From Bradyrhizobium manausense (GTDB lineage: Bacteria > Pseudomonadota > Alphaproteobacteria > Rhizobiales > Xanthobacteraceae), in contig NZ_JAFCLG010000022.1 in the NCBI RefSeq assembly GCF_018129685.1, positions 1 through 64,000 of the forward strand: a stretch of 64,000 nt of DNA. Reading direction: 5' to 3'. This document shows, in pieces, positions 26,352-34,887 of the stretch (the stretch's first letter is position 1; each line of letters opens with the position of its first letter). The notes beneath the pieces are model-generated. The model saw nothing but the letters and a program-made list of their open reading frames with translations, searched no databases and was not told where the DNA came from. The translations under genes and the position numbers were made by a program.

Positions 26352-26473
26352 CGGTTGCTCCGTTGATCGTATCCACATAGGGACGCCTCGGGACAGTTCT
26401 ACTGGCCTATCCCGAAACCCAGCGTTTCCTGGAAGGTGATTAAGAATGTCATGTGGGCCAGGAGGAGATGTTT

Positions 26474-26607
26474 CACCTCTCCCGAAGGGAGAGGTCGGAT
26501 CGCATCGACAGATGCGATCCGGGTGAGGGGTTACAGTCTCACTGAACGCTGCGGCCCCTCACCCGGATTGCTGCCGCAATCCGACCTCTCCCCGCAGGGG
26601 AGAGGTG
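26474..26607. repeat. CACCTCTCCC palindromic element
   Basis: CACCTCTCCCGAAGGGAGAGGT starting at 26474 is mirrored by ACCTCTCCCCGCAGGGGAGAGGTG ending at 26607, with inner arms GATGCGATCCGGGTGAGGGG and CCCCTCACCCGGATTGC. It is a multi-armed element, largest copy of the CTCTCCC family in intergenic DNA here. Confidence 0.85.
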
Positions 26608-26639
26608 AACAGAAGCCGCGGCCGGTCTCTTCCTGATAT

Positions 26640-27185
26640 CTAGTTAAGCTCCTTGACCTCGCCCTCCGGCAGTTCGAACTCGAACGCGTTCAGCGTCATC
26701 GACACCATCGTGTAATAGCCGCAGAGTCCGATCACCTCGACGACGCCGCGCTCGCTGAGCAGCTTGACCGCCTCTTCATAAAGGCCACTCTCGACGCCGT
26801 GCCCCTCATGCAGCGATTTGGCGAGATCGTAGATCATCTGTCCCTTGGGATCGTCGAATTCGGGCGTGCGGCGATCGCGGATGGCATCGATAATCTCCAC
26901 CTTCATGCCGCCCGCCAGCGCGAGGCGCTTATGCGCATACCATTCGTAATGCGCGGTCCAGTGCCGCGCCGTCACCAGGATCGCGATCTCCGAGAGTTTT
27001 GCCGGGAAGATCGTGTCGTAGCGCAGCACCTCGCCGAGCCGCGTGGCGTGACGGGCCATGTCGGGGCTATTGAGCCAGGCCATCATCGGTGCCGGCGGCT
27101 TGCCGCGTTTGCCGGCAATCGACTCGTCATAGGTCTGCCGCTGGCTCTCGTTCATTTCGCCAGGCGAAAGAAGTTTCAGGCGCAT
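26640..27185 (-). CDS. Carboxymuconolactone decarboxylase (CMD)-family protein
   Basis: A 181-residue cytosolic protein of the CMD/AhpD-like all-helical family. The core has LSEIAILVTARHWTAHYEWYAHKRLALAGG, where the E..ARHW..YEW..H arrangement is conserved in the CMD subgroup without the AhpD CxxC pair, and GVVEVIGLCGYYTMVSMTLNAF closes the fold. AGAGG lies 8 bases before the ATG at 27185; the upstream open frame to 27668 overlaps the divergent acyl-CoA dehydrogenase and is not coding. Reaction unknown; members often sit with acyl-CoA or aromatic catabolism genes, as here. Confidence 0.85.
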   Translation of the reverse strand: MRLKLLSPGEMNESQRQTYDESIAGKRGKPPAPMMAWLNSPDMARHATRLGEVLRYDTIFPAKLSEIAILVTARHWTAHYEWYAHKRLALAGGMKVEIIDAIRDRRTPEFDDPKGQMIYDLAKSLHEGHGVESGLYEEAVKLLSERGVVEVIGLCGYYTMVSMTLNAFEFELPEGEVKELN

Positions 27186-27321
27186 TCGCGTTTCCTCTTT
27201 GTTTTCAAGCACCGCCGAAACAGCGACTATAGCCGATGCGCTCAATCGAAGTGGTTGAATTCCGCGAGGGCTTGGCCCAGAGTCCGGCCCAACAAGTCTG
27301 ATGTGATTGATGGAAACGACC

Positions 27322-28521
27322 ATGAGCGAATCCGAAGCCGCCGATCTGGAAACATTCCGAAGCGAAACGCGCGCCTGGCTGGAAGCGAATTGTCCGCCGG
27401 AAATGCGCAAGCCCGCGACGTCGGATGACGACGTGTTCTGGGGCGGCCGCAACGCGAAATTCTCGTCCGAGCCGCAGCGCATCTGGTTTGAGCGCATGCG
27501 TGACAAGGGCTGGACCGTGCCGGATTGGCCGAAGGAGTATGGCGGTGGTGGCCTCTCGGCCGCCGAGCACAAGGTGCTGCGTTCCGAGATGGGACGAATC
27601 GGTGCGCGTCCGCCGCTGTCGAGCTTCGGCATCTGGATGCTCGGACCGGCGCTGCTCAAATACGGCAATGAGGCGCAGAAGAAGGAGCACCTGCCGAAGA
27701 TCGCAGCGGGCCTGATCCGCTGGTGCCAGGGCTACTCCGAGCCGAACGCCGGCTCCGATCTCGCCTCGCTGCAGACCCGCGCCGAGAGCGATGGCGATGA
27801 TTTCATCATCACGGGTTCGAAGATCTGGACCTCCTACGCCAATTACGCCGACTGGATCTTCTGCCTCGTCCGCACCGATCCCACGGCGAAGAAGCACGAC
27901 GGCATCAGCTTCATCCTGTTCGACATGGCTTCGAAGGGCGTGACGACCAAGCCGATCCTGCTGATATCAGGCTATTCGCCGTTCTGCGAAACCTTCTTCG
28001 ACGGCGTCCGCGTGCCGAAGGCGAATGTTGTTGGCACCATCAACCGCGGCTGGGACGTCGCAAAATATCTGCTTCAGCACGAGCGCGCGATGATCTCGGG
28101 CATGGGCGAGCGCGGCGTCGGCCGTCCGCTCGGTCAGATCGCGGCCGATAGCGTCGGCAGCGATGCGCAAGGCAAGCTGGATGATGCGATGCTGCGCGGC
28201 CAGATCGCGACCTTCGATGTCGATGAGGCAGCCCTTGCCGCCTGCGCCGAACGCGCGGTCGATCTCGCCAAGGCCGGCCAGGCGCATCCGGCGTTCTCGT
28301 CGGCGATGAAATATTACGGCACCGAGCTCAACAAGCGCCGCTACGAGATCCTGATGTCGGCCGGCGGCGTCGACGCGCTGGAATGGGAGAGCGAACGCTC
28401 CAGGCAAGGCGCCCGTCCGCGCGCCTGGCTGCGGACCAAGGCCAACTCGATCGAGGGCGGCACGTCCGAGGTCATGCTCGGCATCGTCGCCAAGCGGATC
28501 CTGGACCTGCCGGGGGCCTAG
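27322..28521 (+). CDS. Acyl-CoA dehydrogenase, catalytic-type subunit
   Basis: FAD enzyme that inserts a double bond into an acyl-CoA, 399 residues. Family motifs: WCQGYSEPNAGSDLASLQT (FAD/substrate loop), GSKIWTSYANYADWIFCLVRT, FFDGVRVPKANVVG, and the C-terminal NSIEGGTSEVMLGIVAKRIL, whose Glu corresponds to the usual catalytic base. The ATG at 27322 is preferred over 27310 on spacing to GGAA. It is followed after a palindromic repeat by a second acyl-CoA dehydrogenase, suggesting a heteromeric enzyme of the kind known for ring or sterol side-chain acyl-CoA degradation in actinobacteria. Substrate unknown. Confidence 0.92.
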   Translation: MSESEAADLETFRSETRAWLEANCPPEMRKPATSDDDVFWGGRNAKFSSEPQRIWFERMRDKGWTVPDWPKEYGGGGLSAAEHKVLRSEMGRIGARPPLSSFGIWMLGPALLKYGNEAQKKEHLPKIAAGLIRWCQGYSEPNAGSDLASLQTRAESDGDDFIITGSKIWTSYANYADWIFCLVRTDPTAKKHDGISFILFDMASKGVTTKPILLISGYSPFCETFFDGVRVPKANVVGTINRGWDVAKYLLQHERAMISGMGERGVGRPLGQIAADSVGSDAQGKLDDAMLRGQIATFDVDEAALAACAERAVDLAKAGQAHPAFSSAMKYYGTELNKRRYEILMSAGGVDALEWESERSRQGARPRAWLRTKANSIEGGTSEVMLGIVAKRILDLPGA

Positions 28522-28528
28522 CTGCACT

Positions 28529-28631
28529 GTCATTCCGGGGCGCGCGAAGCGCGAACCGGGAATCCATTTCACCGCGTCCATGCCGCCTGATGGATTCCGG
28601 GCCTGCGCCTGGCGGCGCATCCCGGAATGAC
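28529..28631. repeat. GTCATTCCGG palindromic repeat
   Basis: GTCATTCCGGGGCGCGCGAA at 28529 is mirrored by CGCATCCCGGAATGAC ending at 28631, with inner arms GGATTCC and GGAATCC. It separates the two acyl-CoA dehydrogenase genes. Confidence 0.8.
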
Positions 28632-28666
28632 CAAGACAAAATAGACTTCGAATCGGAACCACGCAC

Positions 28667-29806
28667 ATGGCCCTCGTCCTCACCGAAGAACAATCAATGC
28701 TCCGTGACAGCGCACGCGGGCTGATCAGCGACAAGGCGCCGGTGTCGCACCTGCGCCAATTGCGCGATAGCAAGGACCCCACCGGCTTCTCCAAGGAGCT
28801 GTGGCACGCCTTCGCCGAGATGGGCTTTGCTGGCCTGCTCGTGCCGGAAGAATTCGGCGGCAGCGGTCTCGGCTTCATGGAGGCCGGCATCGTGATGGAG
28901 GAGATCGGCCGCACTTTGATGCCGTCACCCTTCCTCGCCACCTCCGTGGTCGCGGCCTCGGCGCTCAACCGCGGCGGCAATGCCGCGCAGAAGTCGGAGT
29001 ATCTGCCGAAGATCTCGAACGGCTCGCTGCTCGCGACGCTCGCGATCGACGAGGGCGCCAAGCATCGTCCGCTCCAGACCGTCTTGCAGGCCGTGCGCGC
29101 CGGCAACGGCTTCAGGCTCTCCGGCGCCAAGGCGCTGGTTGTTGACGGCCATGTCGCCGATCTCTTCATCGTCGCTGCGCGCACGGCAGGTCGTGCCGGC
29201 GAGCGCGACGGCCTGACGCTGTTCCTGGTGAACCCTGCGGCCAAGGGCGTCGCGATCGAGCGCACCATCATGGTCGACGCGCACAATGCGGCGCGGATCG
29301 AGCTTGGCAATGTCGAGGTCACCGCCGACAGCGTGCTCGGCGAGGTCGATCAGGGCGCCGCGCTGCTCGACGGCGTGCTTGATATCGGCCGCGGCGCCGT
29401 CGCCGCCGAAATGGTCGGCCTCAGCGACGAGGTGTTTGGCCGCACCGTCGAGTATCTCAAGAACAGAAAGCAATTCGGCAAGCTGATCGGCGAATTCCAG
29501 GCGCTGCAGCATCGCGCCGCCCAGCTCTATGTCGACATCGAGATCACCCGTGCCGCCACCATGAAGGCGCTGCAGGCGCTGGATGCCGACGTCGCCAAGG
29601 CCGCATCAAGCGTCGCCGTCGCCAAGGCCCGCGCCGGCACCACCGCCACGCGCGCCGTGCAGGAAGGCGTGCAGATGCACGGCGGCATGGGCATGACCGA
29701 CCAGTTCGACATCGGCTTCTTCATGAAGCGCGCGAGGGTGTGCGAGGAGCTGTTCGGCGACGCCAACTACCACACCGAGCAGCTGGCGCGCGCGCGGGGG
29801 TATTGA
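28667..29806 (+). CDS. Acyl-CoA dehydrogenase-like partner subunit
   Basis: A 379-residue acyl-CoA dehydrogenase-fold protein: MALVLTEEQSMLRDSARGLI, GLLVPEEFGGSGLGFMEAGIVMEEIGRTL, then VEYLKNRKQFGKLIGEFQALQHRAAQLY and QMHGGMGMTDQFDIGFFMKRA. It ends without the EGTSE-type motif, so the usual catalytic Glu is missing at that place. Together with the preceding complete member this suggests a two-subunit enzyme in which this chain supplies structure or part of the FAD site. It starts 145 bases after the first subunit with a repeat between. Confidence 0.88.
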   Translation: MALVLTEEQSMLRDSARGLISDKAPVSHLRQLRDSKDPTGFSKELWHAFAEMGFAGLLVPEEFGGSGLGFMEAGIVMEEIGRTLMPSPFLATSVVAASALNRGGNAAQKSEYLPKISNGSLLATLAIDEGAKHRPLQTVLQAVRAGNGFRLSGAKALVVDGHVADLFIVAARTAGRAGERDGLTLFLVNPAAKGVAIERTIMVDAHNAARIELGNVEVTADSVLGEVDQGAALLDGVLDIGRGAVAAEMVGLSDEVFGRTVEYLKNRKQFGKLIGEFQALQHRAAQLYVDIEITRAATMKALQALDADVAKAASSVAVAKARAGTTATRAVQEGVQMHGGMGMTDQFDIGFFMKRARVCEELFGDANYHTEQLARARGY

Positions 29807-29839
29807 GGCGAGGCGGGCTCGCGCCGGATAACCCACCGG

Positions 29840-29942
29840 TGTCGTCGCCCGGCTTGACCGGGCACCCAGTACGCCGCGGCCTCACCGTATACGTCTGACG
29901 TCTCTGGAATACTGGATCGCCCGGTCGAGCCGGGCGATGACA
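29840..29942. repeat. TGTCGTCGCCCGG palindromic repeat
   Basis: TGTCGTCGCCCGGCTTGACC at 29840 pairs with the region ending CCGGGCGATGACA at 29942. It is adjacent to a second, different palindrome at 29976; together they fill the gap between convergent genes. Confidence 0.75.
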
Positions 29943-29975
29943 GTTGAGAGTGTGGGCAGCGCCCGCCTCACGCTC

Positions 29976-30060
29976 GTCATTGCGAGGAGCACTTGCGACG
30001 AAGCAATCCAGATTCTTTCCGCAGTGGCAGTCTGGATTGCTTCGCTTCGCTCGCAATGAC
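29976..30060. repeat. GTCATTGCGAG palindromic repeat
   Basis: Outer arms GTCATTGCGAG (29976-29986) and CTCGCAATGAC (30050-30060) are exactly complementary; inner arms GCAATCCAGA (30003) and TCTGGATTGC (30031) also pair. It precedes the stop of the minus-strand binding-protein gene by a few bases. Confidence 0.85.
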
Positions 30061-30066
30061 GAAGAG

Positions 30067-31107
30067 CTACCGCATCGGCGGCGCATACTGCACGCCGCCG
30101 GCATTCCACAGCTGGTTCATGCCGCGCGGGATCTTCAGCTGCGACTTCTCGCCGATATTGCGTTCGTACATCTCGCCGTAATTGCCGACGCGGCGGATGA
30201 TGCGCGCGGCCCAGTCCTTGGTGAGACCGAGCTGCTCGCCGTAATTGCCCTCGGTGCCGACCAGCCGCATCACTTCCGGCTTCTTCGACTTCAGCGCCTC
30301 GTCGATGTTCTGCGAGGTGACGCCGAGCTCTTCGGCGTTGATCATCGCATAGAGCGTCCACTTGACGATCATCATCCAGTCGTCGTCGCGCTGGCGCACG
30401 ACGGGGGCGAGCGGCTCCTTGGAGATCATGTCGGGCAGGATCATGTGGTCCGCGGGCTTGGACATGTTCAGCCGCAGCGCATAGAGCTGGGAGACGTCGG
30501 CGGTCAGCGTATCGCACTTGCCGGTGTCGTAGGCCTTCACCACGTCTTCCAGCTTGTCGAACTTCACCTCTTCATACTTCATGTTGTTGGCCTTGAAGTA
30601 GTCGGCGAGGTTGAGCAGCGTGGTGGTGCCTGACTGCACGCAGACCTTGCTGTCGGCGAGGTCGAGCGAAGTCTCCTTGTTGCGGGAGCGAGGCACCATG
30701 AAGCCTTCGCCGTCGTAATAGGCGACGGCCGGGAAATAGAGATCGTATTCGAGCTCACGCGACATGCTCCAGGTGGAGTTGCGCGAGAGGATGTCGACCT
30801 TGCGGCTCTGCAATTCCTTGAAGCGCTCGCTGGCATCGAGCGGAACGAACTTCGCCTTGGCCGGATCGTCGAAAATGGCGGCCGCCACCGCGCGGCAGAA
30901 GTCGACGTCAAAGCCGGTCCAGTTGCCCTTGTCGTCGGGGATCGAGAATCCCGGCAGGCCCTTGTTGACGCCGCACAGCACTTCGCCGCGGCGCACGGTG
31001 CGCTTCAAGGTGCGGGTATCGTAGAACTCGTAGGTGATGGCCAAGGCGGCGACCAGCACGGCGACGGCGAGCCCGATCAGCAGGCCGCCTCGAAATGTGC
31101 GCATCAT
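30067..31107 (-). CDS. Polar amino-acid ABC transporter substrate-binding protein (AapJ-like)
   Basis: Periplasmic binding protein of family 3 (general L-amino acid/glutamate type), 346 residues. N-terminal signal/anchor MRTFRGGLLIGLAVAVLVAALAITYEF, then the mature domain: RGEVLCGVNKGLPGFSIPDDKG, WTGFDVDFCRAVAAAIF and KFVPLDASERFKELQSRKVDIL, which match AapJ-like proteins. YGEMYERNIG near the C-terminus is also typical. Start ATG at 31107 follows GAGAG. The hydrophobic segment is long and lacks a clear cleavage site, so the protein may stay membrane-anchored. No permease genes adjoin; it may feed a general amino-acid permease elsewhere. Confidence 0.9.
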   Translation of the reverse strand: MMRTFRGGLLIGLAVAVLVAALAITYEFYDTRTLKRTVRRGEVLCGVNKGLPGFSIPDDKGNWTGFDVDFCRAVAAAIFDDPAKAKFVPLDASERFKELQSRKVDILSRNSTWSMSRELEYDLYFPAVAYYDGEGFMVPRSRNKETSLDLADSKVCVQSGTTTLLNLADYFKANNMKYEEVKFDKLEDVVKAYDTGKCDTLTADVSQLYALRLNMSKPADHMILPDMISKEPLAPVVRQRDDDWMMIVKWTLYAMINAEELGVTSQNIDEALKSKKPEVMRLVGTEGNYGEQLGLTKDWAARIIRRVGNYGEMYERNIGEKSQLKIPRGMNQLWNAGGVQYAPPMR

Positions 31108-31213
31108 GTTGCTCTCTCGAAAAATCGGGAAAAGGAATTCTGGCGAAGGCGGGAAGCACGATCCCAAGGAGATGCCAAGAGGATGCCAACGGATCGTGCC
31201 TGGACGATAGGCT

Positions 31214-31807
31214 CTAGAGTTCGGGCTTCTGCCGGATGACGACCTTGGTGCCGACGGGGACGCGATCGTAGAGATCGGCGACGTCGTTGTTGACGAGACG
31301 GAAGCAGCCCGAGGACACCTTGGTGCCGATCGTGTCAGGACGGTTGGTGCCGTGGATGCGGTAGACCGTCGTGCCCAGATACATGGCGCGGGCGCCGAGC
31401 GGATTGCCGGGGCCGCCGGCCATGAAGCGCGGCAGATAGGGCTGGCGCTGGATCATCTCCGGCGGCGGCGTCCAGTCCGGCCATTCCTTCTTGTTGGTGA
31501 TCTGCACCAGGCCCTGCCACTGGAAGCCGTCACGGCCGACGCCAATGCCGTAGCGGATCGCGCGCCCGCCGGGCTGGACCAGATAAAGGTGACGCTCCGC
31601 GGTCGAGATGATGATGGTGCCCGGCGCTTCGGTCGTGCGGTAGTAGACGACCTGCTTCTGCCATTCCGGATCGAGCTCGTAGCTGTCATCGGCGATCAGG
31701 CCCGGCTCGTCGCCGCGGTCGGGCTGCTGGGCAAAGGCCTGCGGCGCGGACAGTATCAGGCCCATCGCAGCCAACAATGTCCCGGTCAGGCGACGAAAAT
31801 CCGTCAT
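31214..31807 (-). CDS. L,D-transpeptidase (YkuD/ErfK family)
   Basis: Periplasmic enzyme that crosslinks peptidoglycan or attaches proteins to it, 197 residues. Signal peptide MTDFRRLTGTLLAAMGLILSAPQAFAQ; YkuD domain from about residue 65 (TIIISTAERHLYLVQPGGRAIRYGIGVG); catalytic pair His152 in YRIHGTN and Cys168 in VSSGCFRLVNNDVADLYDRV. The usual SHGC is SSGC here, a common variant. GGGGAG lies 8 bases before the ATG. Single-gene unit. Confidence 0.93.
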   Translation of the reverse strand: MTDFRRLTGTLLAAMGLILSAPQAFAQQPDRGDEPGLIADDSYELDPEWQKQVVYYRTTEAPGTIIISTAERHLYLVQPGGRAIRYGIGVGRDGFQWQGLVQITNKKEWPDWTPPPEMIQRQPYLPRFMAGGPGNPLGARAMYLGTTVYRIHGTNRPDTIGTKVSSGCFRLVNNDVADLYDRVPVGTKVVIRQKPEL

Positions 31808-32121
31808 TTCAAGCTCTCCCCACTGCCACAGCGCAAATCGTTCCGAACCATCTGAACTCAGGGGCAGCTTCGTGGCAAGTTAAAGGCGCGCCGGGTTGGT
31901 ATGTCACGAGAATGCTTTGGTTTTTTGACGTGCATCAATACCATGAACAGGGTGGGTTGGCGCGAAAAACAGTGATCGAGGTGTTCCCATCGTCTGAGTG
32001 GACCCGTCTGCATCTGCAAAGGCCGTCATGCCCGGGCTTATCCCGGGCATCCTCGGTGCTGCGGCTTAAGACGTGGATGGCCGGGACGAGCCCGGCCATG
32101 ACGATGTGGAAGCAGCTCGCT
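31808..32121. other. Intergenic region with a palindromic repeat
   Basis: A 314-base gap. From 32025 (GTCATGCCCGGGCTTATCCC) to 32102 (GAGCCCGGCCATGAC) there is an imperfect palindrome of the GTCATGCC type. The stretch nearer the transpeptidase (31808-31990) should hold its promoter, but I see no box that stands out. No gene seen. Confidence 0.6.
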
Positions 32122-33096
32122 CTAAATCTGACAGGCTTCCGCCCCGATCCCGAGCCGCCGAACGATTTCGACGCCCACGGCGCGGGCCTCGTTGCGCGAG
32201 CCGATGCGGGGGCTGCGAAACCGCCGCCCGGACTGCAGGCGGATCGTGACGATGCAGTGCTCGTCCTCGGAGCGTCCGCGGCGCTCGACCGCGATCGCCT
32301 TTACCTCACGTCCCTCGATATGGTCCGTGCGCGGCTGGCCGTTGCCCCAGAGGCGTTCGACGCGGATGTCGCCCTCGCGGATGATCCAGAACGCGCCCGC
32401 GGCGCGATTGGCAAATCGATAAATCCCGAACGCGGCGATCACGCCCAGCGGCAGCAGCATGTAGTCGATCCATTGGGGGGGCAGGCCACGCCAGAGCCTG
32501 AAGGCATAGGGTGCCGCACTCAGCGCGACGGCGATCAACGCCGCGATCCGGATGTCTCTCTGGGAGAACGGCTCGACGGGGTCGCCAAGGCGCATCTCGG
32601 GATTGCTGGCGTCCAACGGATTGACGGGCGCCTCGACATCTGGAACGTCGAATTGCGCGGCAATCCGGGTCACCGTGTCATGGACATGTGTGATGTCGGA
32701 CAGGGGCGGCGAGGTCAGGCGCTCTCCCGATGCCAGCGTGAAGGCGAGTTGAAACCGTGCTTTGGCGGTTTTGCTGCCGGGAACACGGAGCGCCGTGATC
32801 TCGTCTTTTGCGACGACCCGGGTCTGGAGCTTTCCGAACGGGCGCTGTCGGCCGATCAGAATTTCATCCGGCGTGATGATCCACACCACGGCCGGGGCCA
32901 GCATCACCGCACAGACGAACGCCGCGCCCGCCAGCAGCGCGACGACAGAGACGATCACTTCCACGACATCGTGCGTGAACAGGCCCGGCGTGAAGCAAAG
33001 TGCGACGGCCGCCGCAGATCCGGCCACGACCAGCCGCTGCGCGATCGAGGAGCCTTCGCGAAGGCGGATATCGTTGCTGGTGGTCGCGTCGTCCAT
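32122..33096 (-). CDS. Hypothetical membrane protein with a duplicated TM-pair plus beta-domain layout
   Basis: A 324-residue protein I do not recognise. It has helices at about 23-43 and 46-72, a soluble part with ILIGRQRPFGKLQTRVVAKDEITALRV, a second pair of helices at about 186-206 and 214-232, then a similar soluble part with IRVERLWGNGQPRTDHIEGREVKAIAVER. The two halves look like repeats of one unit, each a helix pair followed by a short beta-rich domain resembling bacterial PH-like domains. Function unknown. It stands between the transpeptidase and the thioredoxin gene on the same strand, with no coupling. Confidence 0.7.
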   Translation of the reverse strand: MDDATTSNDIRLREGSSIAQRLVVAGSAAAVALCFTPGLFTHDVVEVIVSVVALLAGAAFVCAVMLAPAVVWIITPDEILIGRQRPFGKLQTRVVAKDEITALRVPGSKTAKARFQLAFTLASGERLTSPPLSDITHVHDTVTRIAAQFDVPDVEAPVNPLDASNPEMRLGDPVEPFSQRDIRIAALIAVALSAAPYAFRLWRGLPPQWIDYMLLPLGVIAAFGIYRFANRAAGAFWIIREGDIRVERLWGNGQPRTDHIEGREVKAIAVERRGRSEDEHCIVTIRLQSGRRFRSPRIGSRNEARAVGVEIVRRLGIGAEACQI

Positions 33097-33176
33097 TGCG
33101 GCGGCTGATTTTCGTCGCGGCGAAACTCCACGGACGGGTCCGTGGAGTCAAGCAGCAACGATGGCCGCCGCGCAGG

Positions 33177-33743
33177 CTAGCTGCTGGCGTTCAGCAGCTT
33201 GGCCACGGTGCGGTCGATCTCGTCGTAACGGCCCTCGCCTTCGTGCTGGAACACGATCTTGCCGGTCTGGTCGATCACATATTGCGCCGGCCAATACTGG
33301 TTGCGGTAGGCGTCCCAGGTTTTGGAATCGTTGTCCTGAGCGACGGGGTAGGTGATGCCGTGCCGCTTCAGCGCGGCCTGGACGTTGGACGCGGAACGCT
33401 CGAACGGGAATTCCGGCGTGTGCACGCCGACCACGACGAGGCCCTTGTCCTTGTACTTGGCATAAAGCTCGGTGACGTGCGGCAGCGTGTTGACGCAGTT
33501 GACGCAGCCATAGGTCCAGAAGTCGACCAGCACGACCTTGCCGCGCAGGTCGGCGATGTTCAGCGGCTTCGAATTGAACCAGTTGCTGATGCCGGTGAAA
33601 TCAGGCGCGGTCACCGCCTGACTGGCGGCCGCGACCTTGACTGGCGCCGCGGGCGAAACCTCGTCGCAGATGCCGGGGATGACGGCGCCGGTGACGGCAA
33701 AGCCGATCAGGGCGGCGGAGACGGCGAGCAGCTTGAAAGTCAT
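33177..33743 (-). CDS. Thioredoxin-fold periplasmic redox protein (TlpA/DipZ C-terminal-like)
   Basis: A 188-residue exported thiol-disulfide protein. Signal peptide MTFKLLAVSAALIGFAVTGAV; thioredoxin domain from about residue 48 with active site YGCVNC (C80, C83) in VLVDFWTYGCVNCVNTLPHV, and the cis-Pro region WPAQYVIDQTGKIVFQHEGEG. WTYGCVNC and HEGEG are typical of the redoxin domain found at the C-terminus of DipZ-like proteins. It directly follows a ccdA gene, which would keep it reduced; the two together equal a split DipZ. The frame open further upstream to 34478 overlaps ccdA and is not coding. Confidence 0.92.
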   Translation of the reverse strand: MTFKLLAVSAALIGFAVTGAVIPGICDEVSPAAPVKVAAASQAVTAPDFTGISNWFNSKPLNIADLRGKVVLVDFWTYGCVNCVNTLPHVTELYAKYKDKGLVVVGVHTPEFPFERSASNVQAALKRHGITYPVAQDNDSKTWDAYRNQYWPAQYVIDQTGKIVFQHEGEGRYDEIDRTVAKLLNASS

Positions 33744-33772
33744 GGACGTGTTCTCCGTTGAGAGGGAAGCGA

Positions 33773-34471
33773 TCACAGGCCGATCTGGCCGGTGGGGTAG
33801 AACGAGGTGAGCCACGCCACGATCAGCGTGTCGTATTGGAAGTAGGCGGCGAGCGCGAAGGCGATCACGACGACGCCAAAACCCTGCTGCAGGCGGGGCG
33901 AGATGCGGGCGAGGCTGCGCACACGCGTGGTCGCGGCCTGTCCGCCATAGGCGATTCCCAGCATCGGGATCGCAGCGCCGATCGCGTAGGCGATCAGCAG
34001 CGTGCCGGCCCAGGCCAGATTCTTCGAGGTCGCGACCAGCGTCAGGATCGAGCCGAGCACAGGGCCCGCGCAGGGCGTCCACACCAGGCCGAGCGTGGTG
34101 CCGAGCACGAGGCCGCCGATCGCGCCCTCGCGCTGCGCGCCGCCGGCAGCGCCGAAATTCAGCCAGCCATTGAGTCTGATCGACAACCATTCGAACGGTG
34201 CCGGCCACAGCATCAGCAGGCCGAAGCCGAGCAGCAGGACCGCCGCGGCCTCGCGCAGCACGTTCGGATCGAAATCGAACAGCCGCGTCAGCGCGCCGAG
34301 CAGCAGCGCGACCGCGGAGAAGGAGATGACGAAGCCGAGCGCGATCATCGCGGGGCGCAGATGCGAAGAGCGCCCGATCGAGGCGCCGAGCAGGATCGGC
34401 AGCATCGGCAGCGTACAGGGGGCGGCGATCGTCAGGATGCCGGCAAGGACGGCGAAGAGAAGCTCTAACAT
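33773..34471 (-). CDS. ccdA: CcdA/DsbD-type transmembrane electron transfer protein
   Basis: A 232-residue inner-membrane protein with six predicted helices that passes reducing power from cytosolic thioredoxin to periplasmic partners. The conserved Cys pair is present: C19 in AAPCTLPMLP and C134 in WTPCAGPVLGS. Both lie at the start of homologous three-helix halves. It is followed 29 bases later by a periplasmic thioredoxin-like gene, its likely electron acceptor. Downstream use (cytochrome c maturation or oxidative protection) is not shown by the context. Confidence 0.93.
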   Translation of the reverse strand: MLELLFAVLAGILTIAAPCTLPMLPILLGASIGRSSHLRPAMIALGFVISFSAVALLLGALTRLFDFDPNVLREAAAVLLLGFGLLMLWPAPFEWLSIRLNGWLNFGAAGGAQREGAIGGLVLGTTLGLVWTPCAGPVLGSILTLVATSKNLAWAGTLLIAYAIGAAIPMLGIAYGGQAATTRVRSLARISPRLQQGFGVVVIAFALAAYFQYDTLIVAWLTSFYPTGQIGL

Positions 34472-34887
34472 GGCGCACTCGCGATGGAGGTCACGAGGGC
34501 AGTTCGCCGCGGAGGCGGGGATCGTTACGCCCCGTCACGCGGTCGTGACGAGGGTGGATGTCTTGCGAGGCGAGTATGCCGGGCGACAGCGGCAGTGCGT
34601 TCCCTTCCCCACAAGGGGGGAGGGAATGAGAGAGCGATGCCTGTCTCACTCGATCAAGGAGGGTGGCGCTTAGTGCCACCCCCAGACACGAAACGACCCG
34701 GAGGGGGGCATCCCGTCCGGGTCGCTGGAGGTCTTGGGAGGTTTAACGAAACCGTATGCGATCTTTATAGGGACGAAGTTTTTCCGCCTGATGTTGTGCT
34801 TTGTTTCATTTGTTTCGTCGGCGGTAACGCTTTCGTGTCCCGGGATGGGGCCGGATATCAGGCCCTATCCCATTGAAATCATTTATT
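34472..34887. other. Intergenic region downstream of the ECF sigma gene
   Basis: A 416-base gap. It holds a hairpin with GACCCGGA (34695-34702) and TCCGGGTC (34716-34723), placed to act as terminator for the minus-strand sigma gene. CGAAAC/GTTTCG motifs are at about 34689, 34747 and 34812, also found upstream of the sigma gene. A short GGGGGAGGGAATGAGAGAG stretch near 34615 resembles half of a CTCTCCC palindrome. No gene seen. Confidence 0.5.

Noticed and set aside
33744..34478. Extension of the thioredoxin gene through ccdA to form a DipZ fusion
   Set aside because: That frame over ccdA is a shadow: the true six-helix CcdA with its Cys pair is in a different frame, so the genes are separate.
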